46,907 nt of DNA from an uncultured Anaerolineae bacterium (GCA_903910795.1 CAIWAX010000257.1:1-46907), one strand, 5' to 3'. Positions 7,078-15,446 are shown, counted from the stretch's first letter. A program made the numbers and translations. Notes: a model not told the origin generated them from the sequence alone.

Positions 7078-8827
7078 TTGTTTGTCCGCCCCGCGTTCCA
7101 ACCAGGGCGGCATACAGCCCGCCCCGCGCTACCAGCGCGGCATGTTGGCCGGTTTCAATCACACGGCCGTTTTCCAAAACCAGAATCTGACCAGCCTGGT
7201 AAACGGTTGAAAGGCGGTGGGCGATCACCAACGCTGTGCGCCCGCGCAGCAAGTTCTGCACAGAGCCGCGTAATTCGGCTTCCAGGCCGGGATCAAGGCT
7301 GGAGGTGGGTTCGTCCAGCAGCAGAAAGTTGGCATTCTTCAGGAAGGCGCGCGCCAGGGCCAGACGCTGCGCCTGGCCGCCGCTCAGTCTTGCCCCGCGT
7401 TCGCCGATCACGCTCTCGAAGCCGCGCGGCAGGCTGGCGATGAAATCCATTAATCCGGCTTGTTGGCAGGCCGTGATCAACTCTGTCTCGGATGCGTCCG
7501 GGTTGGCCAGCCGCAGGTTGGCTGCCAGGCTGTCATTGAAGAGATAGGGGTTCTGCGGTACCCAGGCCACCTGGCTGCGCCACCATTCGACCGGGAATGT
7601 TGCCAGGGGCTGCCCATCCACGCGGATCAGTCCGGCGGCCGGGTCGATAAAGCGCAGCAGCAGGCTGGCGATGGTGCTCTTGCCAGCGCCCGATGCACCC
7701 ACCAGTGCGGTGATCTGGCCGGGTTTGATCTGGAAGGAGACTTCCCGCAGGGCGGGTGTGTCGCGCTCCGGGTACTGGTAGGTGATTTTTTCGAAGTTGA
7801 TCTCAAAACGCAGCGGGTTCGCGGGGACAGCCAGCGGTTGTGGTTGTTGCGTGGTGTTAATGCGTGCGTGGGCGGGCAGGGGCGTATCCAGGATTGTAAA
7901 GATGCGTTTGGCGGCGCTGGAGCCGGACATGCCGGCGTGGTATTTCAATCCCAGTTGGCGCAGGGGCAGGTAGAAATCTGGCGCCACTACCAGGATGAAA
8001 AAGGCCGGTAAAAACTCCATCTGCCCATACAGCAGCCGGATACCGATTTCGACCGCTACGATGGCGGTGCTGAGTGTGGTGAGCAGTTCAAGCGCCAGGG
8101 CTGAGAGGAAGGTGATACGCAATACCTGCAGGGTCATGTCGCGATAGCGTTCACTGACATCAGCGATCACCTTTGCCTGGCTTTTGGCCTGGCCGAGGGC
8201 CTTGAGGGTTGTAAGACCCTGGAGCACATCGTAAAAATGGGCCGAAAGGCGGCTCAGGCTGGCGAACTGCCGGCCAGTCAACGCCTCAGCATTCCGGCCG
8301 ATCATGATCATGAAGAAGGGCACGAGCGGTGCGGTCAGCAGGAAGACGGCACCGGTCAGGATATCAATCGGGAAGATCAGGATCAGAATGGTGAGCGGGA
8401 TGGAGGCTGCCAGCACCAACTGCGGCAAATACTGGCTGAAGTAGGCATCCAGGGCCTCCACGCCTTCCACGGCGGCTGTGGCCAATTCTCCGGTGCGCTC
8501 ACCCTGTGTGAAAGCCGGGCCCAGGGCGGTCAGGTGTTCGAGCAACCGCCCGCGCAGGTCGGATTTAACCCGCTGTGCCACCGCGTTGGCGCTAACCTCT
8601 GCGCCCCAGATGCTGAGCGCCTTGCCTGCCACGACCGCCAGCAAAATACCCAGCGGCAGCCAGAGCGCGTTGAGTGTTGCGCCCTTCAAGAAGACGGCAT
8701 TTACAATGGAAGCCAGATACCAGGCCTGTAGGATGGTCAGCACGCCTCCGATCCATCCGAGCAGGATGGTCAGGGTCAGGGCGATACCGGAGGAACGCGC
8801 AAAATTAAGCAAACGGCGGGAGAACAT
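7058..8827 (-). CDS. cydD: Thiol reductant ABC exporter, CydD subunit
   Basis: This is the partner of CydC in the inner-membrane CydDC exporter. The 589 residues show an N-terminal membrane domain (about 15-300; opening YLASIVNAVFLKG, as in CydD) and an ATPase domain with Walker A GASGAGKST (377-385), signature LSGGQAQR (481-488) and Walker B FLLLDE (501-506). ATG 8827 is the start; a TATAAT box lies 7 nt upstream and there is no Shine-Dalgarno, so the message may be leaderless. CydD-then-CydC order is the usual one. Substrate specificity cannot be read from sequence alone. Confidence 0.88.
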   Translation of the reverse strand: MFSRRLLNFARSSGIALTLTILLGWIGGVLTILQAWYLASIVNAVFLKGATLNALWLPLGILLAVVAGKALSIWGAEVSANAVAQRVKSDLRGRLLEHLTALGPAFTQGERTGELATAAVEGVEALDAYFSQYLPQLVLAASIPLTILILIFPIDILTGAVFLLTAPLVPFFMIMIGRNAEALTGRQFASLSRLSAHFYDVLQGLTTLKALGQAKSQAKVIADVSERYRDMTLQVLRITFLSALALELLTTLSTAIVAVEIGIRLLYGQMEFLPAFFILVVAPDFYLPLRQLGLKYHAGMSGSSAAKRIFTILDTPLPAHARINTTQQPQPLAVPANPLRFEINFEKITYQYPERDTPALREVSFQIKPGQITALVGASGAGKSTIASLLLRFIDPAAGLIRVDGQPLATFPVEWWRSQVAWVPQNPYLFNDSLAANLRLANPDASETELITACQQAGLMDFIASLPRGFESVIGERGARLSGGQAQRLALARAFLKNANFLLLDEPTSSLDPGLEAELRGSVQNLLRGRTALVIAHRLSTVYQAGQILVLENGRVIETGQHAALVARGGLYAALVGTRGGQTNGVEIG

Positions 8828-8834
8828 GCGCTCA

Positions 8835-8840
8835 ATTATA
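8835..8840 (-). promoter_or_regulatory. -10 box TATAAT for cydDC, leaderless-type
   Basis: On the minus strand TATAAT is followed by TGAGCGC and ATG (8827). No consensus -35 is seen at 16-18 nt. Confidence 0.5.
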
Positions 8841-9143
8841 CGGGAGGATTGGCTGTTGGCCTGATTCCCATAGGGCGTTTTGTAAAAGACTTTGTTCGCA
8901 GTTTTTAGGTGGATGTCTGGGTGGAAAATAACGACAGACTAAAAATCATAAAACAGCATCAATGGTTGTATACTCTGCACGCTCATCAATCCATAAGGAA
9001 CCATGCACAGCGCTGTGCGTTGCACTTTTTGTTTGTGCGGAGCATTTCGTTGGTGACTGGGGACGTTATATAAAGAATTCATCAGAATGATGGTCAGAAA
9101 TTCGCAAAATTTCTTAAGACGCAGTAAAATAGGCATACTATAC
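8841..9143. other. Divergent intergenic region between cydD and the BFN gene
   Basis: No gene is supported in about 300 bp. The region has a perfect 14-bp palindrome GCACAGCGCTGTGC (9005-9018), followed by GTGC-GTT-GCAC and TTTTT, which could be a weak terminator or operator. TACTAT at 9137-9142 may be the -10 box of the BFN gene, though it lies very close to its ribosome site. A 17-codon ORF from 9004 is not convincing. Confidence 0.3.
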
Positions 9144-9153
9144 AGGAGTGCTT

Positions 9154-9786
9154 ATGTCTGAAATGGTGGAAGTAACGATCGATAGCGTACGCGTAAGTCT
9201 AATGTCGCCACAACGGTTGGTGGTGTTGCGCGATTCGAACAACGACAGGTATTTACCGATATGGGTTGGGCCTTACGAAGCCGAGTCGATTACCGTAGCT
9301 TTGAATGAGATTGAGATTGTCCGACCATTAACCCATGACCTTCTCAAGAATTTATTTACAACCTTTGGCGCGCAGATCAAACGGGTTGAGATTGTGGCTT
9401 TGCGCGAAGATATTTTTTACGGTAACATCGTAGCCGAAGCAGATGGGCACATCATCAACATTGATTCGCGCCCGTCTGATGCGATTGCCCTGGCAGTTCG
9501 CGCACATGTGCCGATCATGGTGGATCCTTCTGTGATGACAACGGCTGGCATCGCTCCAGAGCAGGATTTGCGATCTCGCAAGCCACCCAAAACCTCTGCC
9601 CTGAATGATATTTCCCAAACCTCGGCGCCTGCCCCGATTGCACCCAGCGTCCCGGCTCCTTCCAAATCGACTGGCCCGGTCGAAGATATCGGCAGGCTCT
9701 CGGTTTTTGAAGATTTCCTGAGCAAGCTCGACAACAGCAAGCCGCCCAGTGAACCTGACGACCCCGATAAACCCAAGAATAATTAG
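9154..9786 (+). CDS. Bifunctional nuclease (BFN/DUF151) family protein
   Basis: The first 135 or so residues match the BFN domain: MVEVTIDSVRVSL, RYLPIWVGPYEAESI, RPLTHDLLKNLF, VVAEADGHIINIDSRPSDAIALAVRAHVPI. The domain is widespread in Chloroflexota, cyanobacteria and actinobacteria; plant members have reported DNase/RNase activity, but the bacterial role is not settled. The C-terminal 75 residues are Pro/Ser/Asp-rich and probably disordered. ATG 9154 is chosen over GTG 9148 because AGGAG (9144-9148) is then 5 nt upstream. A strong terminator follows, so the gene is its own unit. Confidence 0.85.
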   Translation: MSEMVEVTIDSVRVSLMSPQRLVVLRDSNNDRYLPIWVGPYEAESITVALNEIEIVRPLTHDLLKNLFTTFGAQIKRVEIVALREDIFYGNIVAEADGHIINIDSRPSDAIALAVRAHVPIMVDPSVMTTAGIAPEQDLRSRKPPKTSALNDISQTSAPAPIAPSVPAPSKSTGPVEDIGRLSVFEDFLSKLDNSKPPSEPDDPDKPKNN

Positions 9787-9807
9787 TACATCTGCACTGG
9801 TCACCAA

Positions 9808-9852
9808 GGACACGACGATCGTAAAATAAACATCGAGCGTGTCCTTTTTTTT
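9808..9852 (+). terminator. Strong intrinsic terminator after the BFN gene
   Basis: GGACACG (9808-9814) pairs perfectly with CGTGTCC (9838-9844); CGAT and ATCG extend the stem after a small internal loop. Eight Ts follow (9845-9852). Confidence 0.9.
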
Positions 9853-9996
9853 CAATAGTGAGAATTCAACCCCTGCGGTGTGTCAACTGGCCTGCTGGCG
9901 GTTTATTCGCGTCGATGGCAGGGTGGTTTATTTTGTTCGCGCTTAAGTTTGACTTTTTTTCGAAATTTATCCAGATACAGGCAAACGAGTATTTCC

Positions 9997-11379
9997 ATGG
10001 CTGATTTTGTTCCTCAAGAAGCCCCGTATGGGGAAGAAAAAACCAGCGCTTCCGGCGGCGGTCTGCCCCACAGTCGTGAGGCTGAAGAGGCCGTGGTTGG
10101 CGCTGTATTGATCAACCCGGAAGTCTTTTATGATCTGGCGCAGTTTTTGCAGACCGATGATTTTTATATCCACCGCCTGCGTTTTATCTGGGAAGCCTAC
10201 GTCCGTTTGCAGGAACGCCGTGTGCCGGTTGACAGCCTGACGGTCAGCGAGGAGCTGGAGGATATGGGCCGCCTGGAAGAGATCGGCGGCCCGGCTTACC
10301 TGACTGCGCTTCTGAATCAGGTTCCTACAACCCTGCATGCCGAAGCCTACGGCAAGATCGTTGAAGCCACATCCATCCGGCGCAAACTGCTGACAGCCGC
10401 CAATAGCATTGCCAGCCTGGCTTACGATGAAAAAGAAGCCATTGACACGGTTATGGGTGAGGCCGAAAAGGCTATTTTTAACGTTGGCGAACGCAAAATG
10501 CGTCACGATGTGGTACCCATTCGTGAAGTACTGTCGCTTTACTACGATCATGTTGAAGAACTGCACCGGCGGGGGGATGAAATTGTAGGCGTCCCGACCG
10601 GGTTTACCGATTTGGACAAGATGTTGGGAGGTTTGCAGCCTTCCGATCTGTTAATCACCGCTGGCCGCCCGGGTATGGGGAAAACCGCCCTGATGCTGAA
10701 CATGGTGCACAATGCCGCGCTGATCCATAAGAAACGCGTGGCAGTTTTTTCACTCGAAATGTCCAACGAGCAGGTGGTGCAGCGTTTGATTGCCCAACAA
10801 ACCGGCATTGATTCTCAGCGCCTGCGTTCGGGCAAGCTTCTGGAAAATGATTGGGAAGCCTTTAATCATGCCATTGAAGTGCTGGGTGATACGCGCATCT
10901 ATCTGGATGATACGCCCGCTCTGACGCCTTTGCAGCTTCGCACCAAGTGCCGCCGCTTGCACATGGAATTTGGCATCGATCTGGTCATTCTGGATTATTT
11001 ACAGCTCATGTCGTCCGAAACGCGCAATGACAATCGCGTTCAGGAAGTCTCTTACATTTCCCGTTCGCTTAAGCAGTTGGCGCGCGAGTTGAATGTGCCG
11101 CTGATGGCGGCCGCGCAGCTATCACGCGCGGTTGAGCAGCGCGCCGATAAAGAACCGCAACTTTCCGACCTGCGCGAATCGGGTTCGCTCGAGCAGGACG
11201 CGGATATTGTCATGTTCATTTATCGGGATGAGAAAGACCCCGACAAGACCAATTTGACCCATCTCAAGATTGCCAAGCACCGCAACGGCCCGGTCGGGCA
11301 GGTGGATTTGGTCTTCGTTCCCAAATTGACCAAATTTCAGAATGCTGCCACCCGCAATATTGATTTTTCGGGTGTCTGA
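9997..11379 (+). CDS. dnaB: Replicative DNA helicase DnaB
   Basis: The hexameric 5'-3' helicase of the replication fork. The length of 460 residues is normal. The N-terminal domain (about 24-130) begins LPHSREAEEAVVGAVL. The RecA-like domain carries Walker A GRPGMGKT (223-230), FSLEMS, Walker B LVILDYLQL (329-337) and the DR-ESGSLEQDADIVMF region. ATG 9997 is preferred, since the 39 upstream codons are unlike any DnaB; the ribosome site is weak. The downstream DnaD-domain and loader genes make this a helicase plus loading-factor cluster, as in the Bacillus DnaD/DnaI system. The preceding BFN gene is separated by a terminator. Confidence 0.93.
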   Translation: MADFVPQEAPYGEEKTSASGGGLPHSREAEEAVVGAVLINPEVFYDLAQFLQTDDFYIHRLRFIWEAYVRLQERRVPVDSLTVSEELEDMGRLEEIGGPAYLTALLNQVPTTLHAEAYGKIVEATSIRRKLLTAANSIASLAYDEKEAIDTVMGEAEKAIFNVGERKMRHDVVPIREVLSLYYDHVEELHRRGDEIVGVPTGFTDLDKMLGGLQPSDLLITAGRPGMGKTALMLNMVHNAALIHKKRVAVFSLEMSNEQVVQRLIAQQTGIDSQRLRSGKLLENDWEAFNHAIEVLGDTRIYLDDTPALTPLQLRTKCRRLHMEFGIDLVILDYLQLMSSETRNDNRVQEVSYISRSLKQLARELNVPLMAAAQLSRAVEQRADKEPQLSDLRESGSLEQDADIVMFIYRDEKDPDKTNLTHLKIAKHRNGPVGQVDLVFVPKLTKFQNAATRNIDFSGV

Positions 11380-11385
11380 GATTTT

Positions 11386-11413
11386 CCATACCGAACTTAT
11401 GGGTACTTTCCAT
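11386..11413 (-). repeat. Dispersed repeat, copy 3 (inverted)
   Basis: The reverse complement reads ATGGAAAGTACCCATAAGTT then CGGTATGG. It begins 7 nt after the dnaB stop and overlaps the start codon of the DnaD-domain gene (ATG 11412). It has 26 of 28 positions in common with copy 1. Confidence 0.7.
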
Positions 11414-12080
11414 GTCCAACTTCGCTGGTTTTACCGCATCTGAAACTTTTACCCCCCTGCCCGACAGCCTGTTCCGCATGCTGGCGGAGCTGGATGATTT
11501 AAACGAACTGCGCGTCACGTTGTATTTGTTGTGGCGGATTGATCACATGGAGGGCGCTTTTCGCCAGCTTTGCCGCAGTGAGATGATCGAAGATGAGCAG
11601 TTTATGCGCGGGCTGAGCGAACCGGAATTGGATTCCGGGCTGGAGAAGGCTGTCCAGCGCGGCACCCTGCTGCGAGTGGATAATCCAGATGGCGGCTTCT
11701 ATTTTGTCAATTCTCCGCGTGGGCGGGCCTCGGCCGAAGCCATGCAGAACGGTGATTGGCGCGCTTCCGGGCGTATCTCGCAGCCGCCTCGGGAAATACC
11801 AAACATCTACAAAATGTATGAAGAAAATATCGGGCCGCTGACATCGATCATCGCGGATGCCCTGAAAGATGCCGAAAAAACGTATGAGCCGCAGTGGGTC
11901 GCGGATGCGATTGATCTGGCGGTCAAGAAAAATGTGCGTAACTGGAAGTATATTGAAGCGATTCTGCGTCGCTGGAAGGAAGAAGGCCGTGCCGAGAAAC
12001 AGAATAGACGAGACACTCAAGCGAGTCGCGGAAGCGACGTCACCCGTAAAGCCGACGAGTTCTTCAAACGGAAACGCTGA
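11412..12080 (+). CDS. dnaD: DnaD-domain replication protein
   Basis: The 222-residue protein has an N-terminal part (about 1-110) consistent with a winged-helix region (SLFRMLAELDDLNELRVTLYLLWRI), then the DnaD/DnaB2 C-terminal domain (about 128-196): IPNIYKMYEENIGPLTSIIADALKDAE and the hallmark VRNWKYIEAILRRWKEEG. In Firmicutes DnaD helps load DnaB at origins. It lies between dnaB and the helicase loader, overlapping the loader, which supports that role. The start lies in a dispersed repeat and no Shine-Dalgarno is seen, so either translation is coupled to dnaB or the repeat replaced the original leader. Confidence 0.85.
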   Translation: MSNFAGFTASETFTPLPDSLFRMLAELDDLNELRVTLYLLWRIDHMEGAFRQLCRSEMIEDEQFMRGLSEPELDSGLEKAVQRGTLLRVDNPDGGFYFVNSPRGRASAEAMQNGDWRASGRISQPPREIPNIYKMYEENIGPLTSIIADALKDAEKTYEPQWVADAIDLAVKKNVRNWKYIEAILRRWKEEGRAEKQNRRDTQASRGSDVTRKADEFFKRKR

Positions 12081-13389
12081 TACAGGGATGATTGGTGATC
12101 CAAATTGCCCTCTGTGCGGGGGGGTAGGGTATCTGCGCCAGGATCTGCCAGTCGGCCATCCAGATTTCGGCAAGGCTTCCATTTGTGATTGCCGCCGCCG
12201 GGCCGTTACCGAACAGGTGCGTAACCGGTTGTTTTCGATCAGCCATCTGGATGAGCTGAAGGATTTGACCTTTGAGAGTTTCAAGCCGCGCGGCCGCCAG
12301 GGCCTGGGCCCGATGCAAGCCCAGTCGCTGGAGTGGGCCTATAATCACGCGCGCCAGTACGCATCCTCCATGAAAGGTTGGCTGCTTCTGCAAGGCAGTT
12401 ATGGCAGTGGTAAAACCCATTTGGCCGCCGCGATTGCCAATTTTGCCGTACAGATGGGTGTGCCGACACTGTTCTTAACTGTTCCAGATCTACTGGATAC
12501 CCTGCGCTTCGCGTATGACAGTGTCGATACTACCTTTGAAGAACGCTTTGACCAGATTCGCAATGTCCAACTGCTGGTGCTGGATGATTTCGGCACACAA
12601 AACACCACCGGCTGGGCCCAGGAAAAATTATTCCAGATTATCAATTACCGCTATATCAATAAACTACCGCTGGTGGTGACTACCAACCTGGTGCTGGATG
12701 AGATCGAATCCCGCATCCGTTCCCGTTTGCAGGATCCTGAACTGGTTACAAGCGTGCGAATTTCATCCCCCGATTATCGCCGTCCCATGGACGATATGGG
12801 ACATTCCGAGCTTTCATCGCTCGATCTGCTTTCAAACCGTACCTTTGCCACCTTTATGGAGCGGGATGATGAGGGGCTGCCGCCTGGAGAGTTCAAGTCG
12901 CTTCAGACCGCTGTCAAGGAAGCCCAGGCGTTTGCAAAAAAACCGCATGGTTGGTTGGTGCTGACCGGGCCTTATGGCTGCGGCAAAACTCACCTGGCGG
13001 CCGCGATTGCCAATTATCGCGCCGGGTTGGGCGATCCGCCGTTGTTTGTAATGGTGCCCGATTTACTTGATCACCTGCGCGCTGCCTTTAATCCCAATTC
13101 TGGCACGAGTTATGACCGCCGCTTTGATGAGGTCAGGATTGCGCCACTGTTGGTACTGGATGACATGGGTTCGCAGTCCGCCACGCCCTGGGCCAGAGAG
13201 AAACTTTACCAGTTATTGAATTATCGCTATAACCGCGATCTGCCAACCGTCATCACTGTGGCAGTTGATCTGTTGAAGGATGTGGATGAACGCATCCGTA
13301 CCCGCATAAGTGATGAGCGTATCTGCAATCGAGTCGTAATAACAGCACCGGCTTTTGTGGGCACAAAGAAAAGGGCTTCCAGAAAATAA
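11989..13389 (+). CDS. DnaC/DnaI-type helicase loader with two tandem AAA+ modules
   Basis: The helicase-loading ATPase is duplicated within one chain. After an N-terminal zinc site (C40, C43, C66, C68 in CPLC...CDC), module 1 has Walker A GSYGSGKTH (126-134), Walker B LLVLDD (175-180) and RIRSR; module 2 repeats the plan with GPYGCGKTH (307-315), LLVLDD (367-372) and RIRTR. Shared stretches such as KTHLAAAIAN, VPDLLD and YRYN show an internal duplication; usual DnaC/DnaI proteins have one module (about 245-310 residues against 466 here). Both ATP sites look intact. GTG 11989, after GGAAGGAAGAAGG, is the preferred start and overlaps dnaD by 92 nt; ATG 12088 is the alternative but would sit without a ribosome site. 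Confidence 0.85.
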   Translation: MPRNRIDETLKRVAEATSPVKPTSSSNGNADTGMIGDPNCPLCGGVGYLRQDLPVGHPDFGKASICDCRRRAVTEQVRNRLFSISHLDELKDLTFESFKPRGRQGLGPMQAQSLEWAYNHARQYASSMKGWLLLQGSYGSGKTHLAAAIANFAVQMGVPTLFLTVPDLLDTLRFAYDSVDTTFEERFDQIRNVQLLVLDDFGTQNTTGWAQEKLFQIINYRYINKLPLVVTTNLVLDEIESRIRSRLQDPELVTSVRISSPDYRRPMDDMGHSELSSLDLLSNRTFATFMERDDEGLPPGEFKSLQTAVKEAQAFAKKPHGWLVLTGPYGCGKTHLAAAIANYRAGLGDPPLFVMVPDLLDHLRAAFNPNSGTSYDRRFDEVRIAPLLVLDDMGSQSATPWAREKLYQLLNYRYNRDLPTVITVAVDLLKDVDERIRTRISDERICNRVVITAPAFVGTKKRASRK

Positions 13390-13646
13390 TAAAAAAAATC
13401 GCAGAGCAATTCTGCGATTTTTTGTAACTGCTCACGCGGTTGTGTCATCAGGAAAAATAAATAGCCAAATAGCTAAAATTCGATGGGTTGCCCTGCAAGT
13501 GGTGTTTCGCGCAGCGGCCAGAATTTGGCGCAAAAACGCCACGAAAAATGCTGTCTCCCCCTTCCCGTTTCGGGAAGGGGGTCGGGGGATGGGTTTCTGC
13601 CAAAAAGCACCCGCCCCGTGAGCAGTTACGATTTTTTTTATTTTCT
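13381..13646. mobile_element. MITE-like element with terminal inverted repeats
   Basis: Left arm: AGAAAATAATAAAAAAAATC (13381-13400), then a 23-nt hairpin insert (13401-13423), then GTAACTGCTCACG (13424-13436). The right arm is the inverse: CGTGAGCAGTTAC (13617-13629) and GATTTTTTTTATTTTCT (13630-13646). Between them is about 180 bp with no gene, including a 10-bp-stem hairpin (CCCCCTTCCC with GGGAAGGGGG, about 13556-13580) and TGGCG with CGCCA. The element starts inside the last codons of the loader gene and ends 14 nt from the MOSC stop. It has no transposase. An alternative is an unusually elaborate pair of convergent terminators. Confidence 0.5.
13391..13423 (+). terminator. Bidirectional terminator after the loader gene
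   Basis: TCGCAGA (13399-13405), loop GCAAT, TCTGCGA (13411-13417), then TTTTTT; an A-run on the left side gives the same on the minus strand. It lies inside the left arm of the MITE-like element. Confidence 0.85.
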
Positions 13647-13659
13647 GTAGTTTGGCGGC

Positions 13660-14250
13660 TTAAACCACTTCAAGCGCGCGCCAGGGTGCAGGCGGTAATT
13701 CCACCTGCACGGCATCGCCAGGTTTGACTTCGCCGCCCACCAGAACGACACTCATTACGCCGGCTTTGCGGATGACACGGCCGTATTCATCCTTTTCAAT
13801 ACAGGCTTGCAGCAAGCCATGCTGGAAGTTTTCGATTTGGCTGCAAGGCTCGCGCAGTCCAGTCAGCTCAACGATCGCGGCCGGGCCAAGGTGCAGATGC
13901 GTGCCGACCGGCAGGGCCAGCAGATCGATACCTCGCGTGGTGATGTTTTCGCCAATTTGTCCGGCGGTAACATGGAAGCCCTTGGCGTTCAGTTCATCAT
14001 GTAATTCGGCGTGGATGAGATGCACCTGGCGCAGGTTGGGGGCGTGTGGATTTATCTTGACACGCCCGCGGTGTTTAACGGTTTCGCCCAAATGGGCATC
14101 ATCTTCCACACCCAGACCGGCCAGCAGGGTGATACTGCCCTGGTTGGGTTTGCTGAAGGTGTAGGCCGGGCTGCGGCTGACGGCCGAAACAAGACCAGTG
14201 GAAGTTCCTGGCTGGTTGGGTTGTTCGTGAGGGGCTTGTAAGGTTGGCAT
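13660..14250 (-). CDS. MOSC domain protein
   Basis: The 196-residue single-domain protein fits the MOSC fold (molybdenum cofactor sulfurase C-terminal domain): VSRSPAYTFSKPNQGSITLLAGLGVEDDAHLG, RQVHLIHAELHDEL, GQIGENITTRGIDL, and the conserved Cys in REPCSQIENFQ. Stand-alone MOSC proteins (YiiM type) reduce N-hydroxylated compounds using molybdenum cofactor or transfer sulfur; the substrate here is unknown. Its ATG overlaps the stop of the M23 peptidase gene by 1 nt (TAATG), so translation is coupled. No molybdenum cofactor genes lie nearby. Confidence 0.85.
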   Translation of the reverse strand: MPTLQAPHEQPNQPGTSTGLVSAVSRSPAYTFSKPNQGSITLLAGLGVEDDAHLGETVKHRGRVKINPHAPNLRQVHLIHAELHDELNAKGFHVTAGQIGENITTRGIDLLALPVGTHLHLGPAAIVELTGLREPCSQIENFQHGLLQACIEKDEYGRVIRKAGVMSVVLVGGEVKPGDAVQVELPPAPWRALEVV

Positions 14251-15446
14251 TATGGCGGGGGCAGGTAGTTCCAGGGGTTGACTTTGCTGTAGAGAGTGTG
14301 CATTAATTCAAAATGGAGGTGGGATCCGGATGAATGGCCGGTGCTGCCGATTGTTCCAATAACCCAACCCTGGTCCACGCTCTGGCCGCAAACGACTGCG
14401 ATGCTGTTCATGTGCCCGTAGAGAGATTGCCAGCCGTTGCCGTGATCGATCATGACCATGTTTCCATATCCCCAATCGTTCCAGCCAGCATAAACGATAA
14501 CGCCCGCATCAACGGCGTAAATCGGCTCGCCGGTATTCCCGGCGATGTCAATGCCACGGTGGTTGGTTTCAGGGGAGTAGTCATAGCCTGAAAGGTAATG
14601 TTTGTTGGCGGGCCAGATGAAGGTTCCTGTTCCAATGGCGCCATCGGTGATTTTGCCGCAGGAACCGGCACCCATGACCCGGGCAATGGCCGGATTGGCG
14701 CGGGTTACGCCAACGGGGGCGCTCCAGGATGTGTAGGGGCGGGTGCCGCCGGGCACGATCAGCCAGGTGCCGGGTTTGATGTTGGGGTTGGAAAAGCTGC
14801 CGATGGTGGCCATGTCAAGATGGTTGAGAGGATAGTTGACGATATCCTCGGGTTTGACGTTCAGGCCTTTGGCCACGCCGTTCAGTCCGTCGCCAGCCTG
14901 CCATTCGTAATAATAGCCATCCAGGGGCAAGATGTTGAGAACCTGGCCGATGGAAAGGTTTTCGGGATCATCGCGCAAGGAGTAGTAATTGCCAAACATG
15001 ACGGTTTTTGGAAGAAGATTAAATTTGGCAGCGATGCCAATGATGGTGTCGCCTTTGGCTATGGTGTATTTAAGGATGTCCAGGCGGGGACGGTCTGGTA
15101 TGTTGGTGTGAAGCAGGGCGCTGCGAGCGACCCCGATGGTTTCAGATTTAAATTGGGGCAACGAAGCCAGATCGATGACCGGGATGGCGGTTGGTTCGAG
15201 GGCGCCTGCAGTCGAAGAAGAGGCAGTCTGGTTGGATTGAAAGACCGGGCGCATAACCCATACGACAGCAAGCACCAGCAAAAGGGTGAGGATGCCAGTG
15301 CCGATGCGGGCAACTGTTTCTCCCAACCCAAGATTGGCCAGCATTTCAAACCAGCCTGGGAAATTTGATTTAGTTACTTTCTGGTCGGGGGTTTTAGCGG
15401 AGGGCTGTTGAACCGGCTCGCCTAATTCATCAAATTCATTACTCAT
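14250..15446 (-). CDS. LysM and M23 peptidase, membrane-anchored
   Basis: The 398-residue surface protein probably cleaves or remodels peptidoglycan. It has a cytoplasmic N-terminus, one membrane span (47-66), a LysM domain (126-175, YTIAKGDTIIGIAAKF), a second LysM-like repeat (177-232), and a C-terminal M23 domain (about 270-398). The zinc ligands are intact: H296 and D300 (NHRGID), and H376-x-H378 (HLHFE), with H345 in YGHMNS. An AAGG-type ribosome site precedes ATG 15446. It lies in a minus-strand run between an MFS exporter and a coupled MOSC gene; the functional link to MOSC is not obvious. Confidence 0.9.
   Translation of the reverse strand: MSNEFDELGEPVQQPSAKTPDQKVTKSNFPGWFEMLANLGLGETVARIGTGILTLLLVLAVVWVMRPVFQSNQTASSSTAGALEPTAIPVIDLASLPQFKSETIGVARSALLHTNIPDRPRLDILKYTIAKGDTIIGIAAKFNLLPKTVMFGNYYSLRDDPENLSIGQVLNILPLDGYYYEWQAGDGLNGVAKGLNVKPEDIVNYPLNHLDMATIGSFSNPNIKPGTWLIVPGGTRPYTSWSAPVGVTRANPAIARVMGAGSCGKITDGAIGTGTFIWPANKHYLSGYDYSPETNHRGIDIAGNTGEPIYAVDAGVIVYAGWNDWGYGNMVMIDHGNGWQSLYGHMNSIAVVCGQSVDQGWVIGTIGSTGHSSGSHLHFELMHTLYSKVNPWNYLPPP

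Noticed and set aside
6799-7443. A 214-codon plus-strand open frame across the cydC/cydD junction
   Set aside because: It is the antisense of two strongly supported ABC transporter genes and its Gln/His/Arg-rich composition is typical of a shadow frame.
9004-9057. A 17-codon ORF in the cydD-BFN gap with a weak AAGGAA upstream
   Set aside because: It overlaps a 14-bp palindrome and a possible weak terminator, and the peptide lacks any feature; evidence is much weaker than for the 3257 ORF.
11499-12284. A 261-codon minus-strand open frame
   Set aside because: It is antisense to the DnaD-domain gene and the loader start; it has no domain and no ribosome site.
13355-13621. An 88-codon plus-strand open frame containing SPFPFREGGRG
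   Set aside because: It is produced by the MITE-like element; such peptides are typical products of hairpin repeats, not proteins.
14598-15368. A 256-codon plus-strand open frame rich in Gly and Asp
   Set aside because: It lies antisense to the LysM/M23 peptidase gene, whose zinc ligands and LysM repeats are intact.
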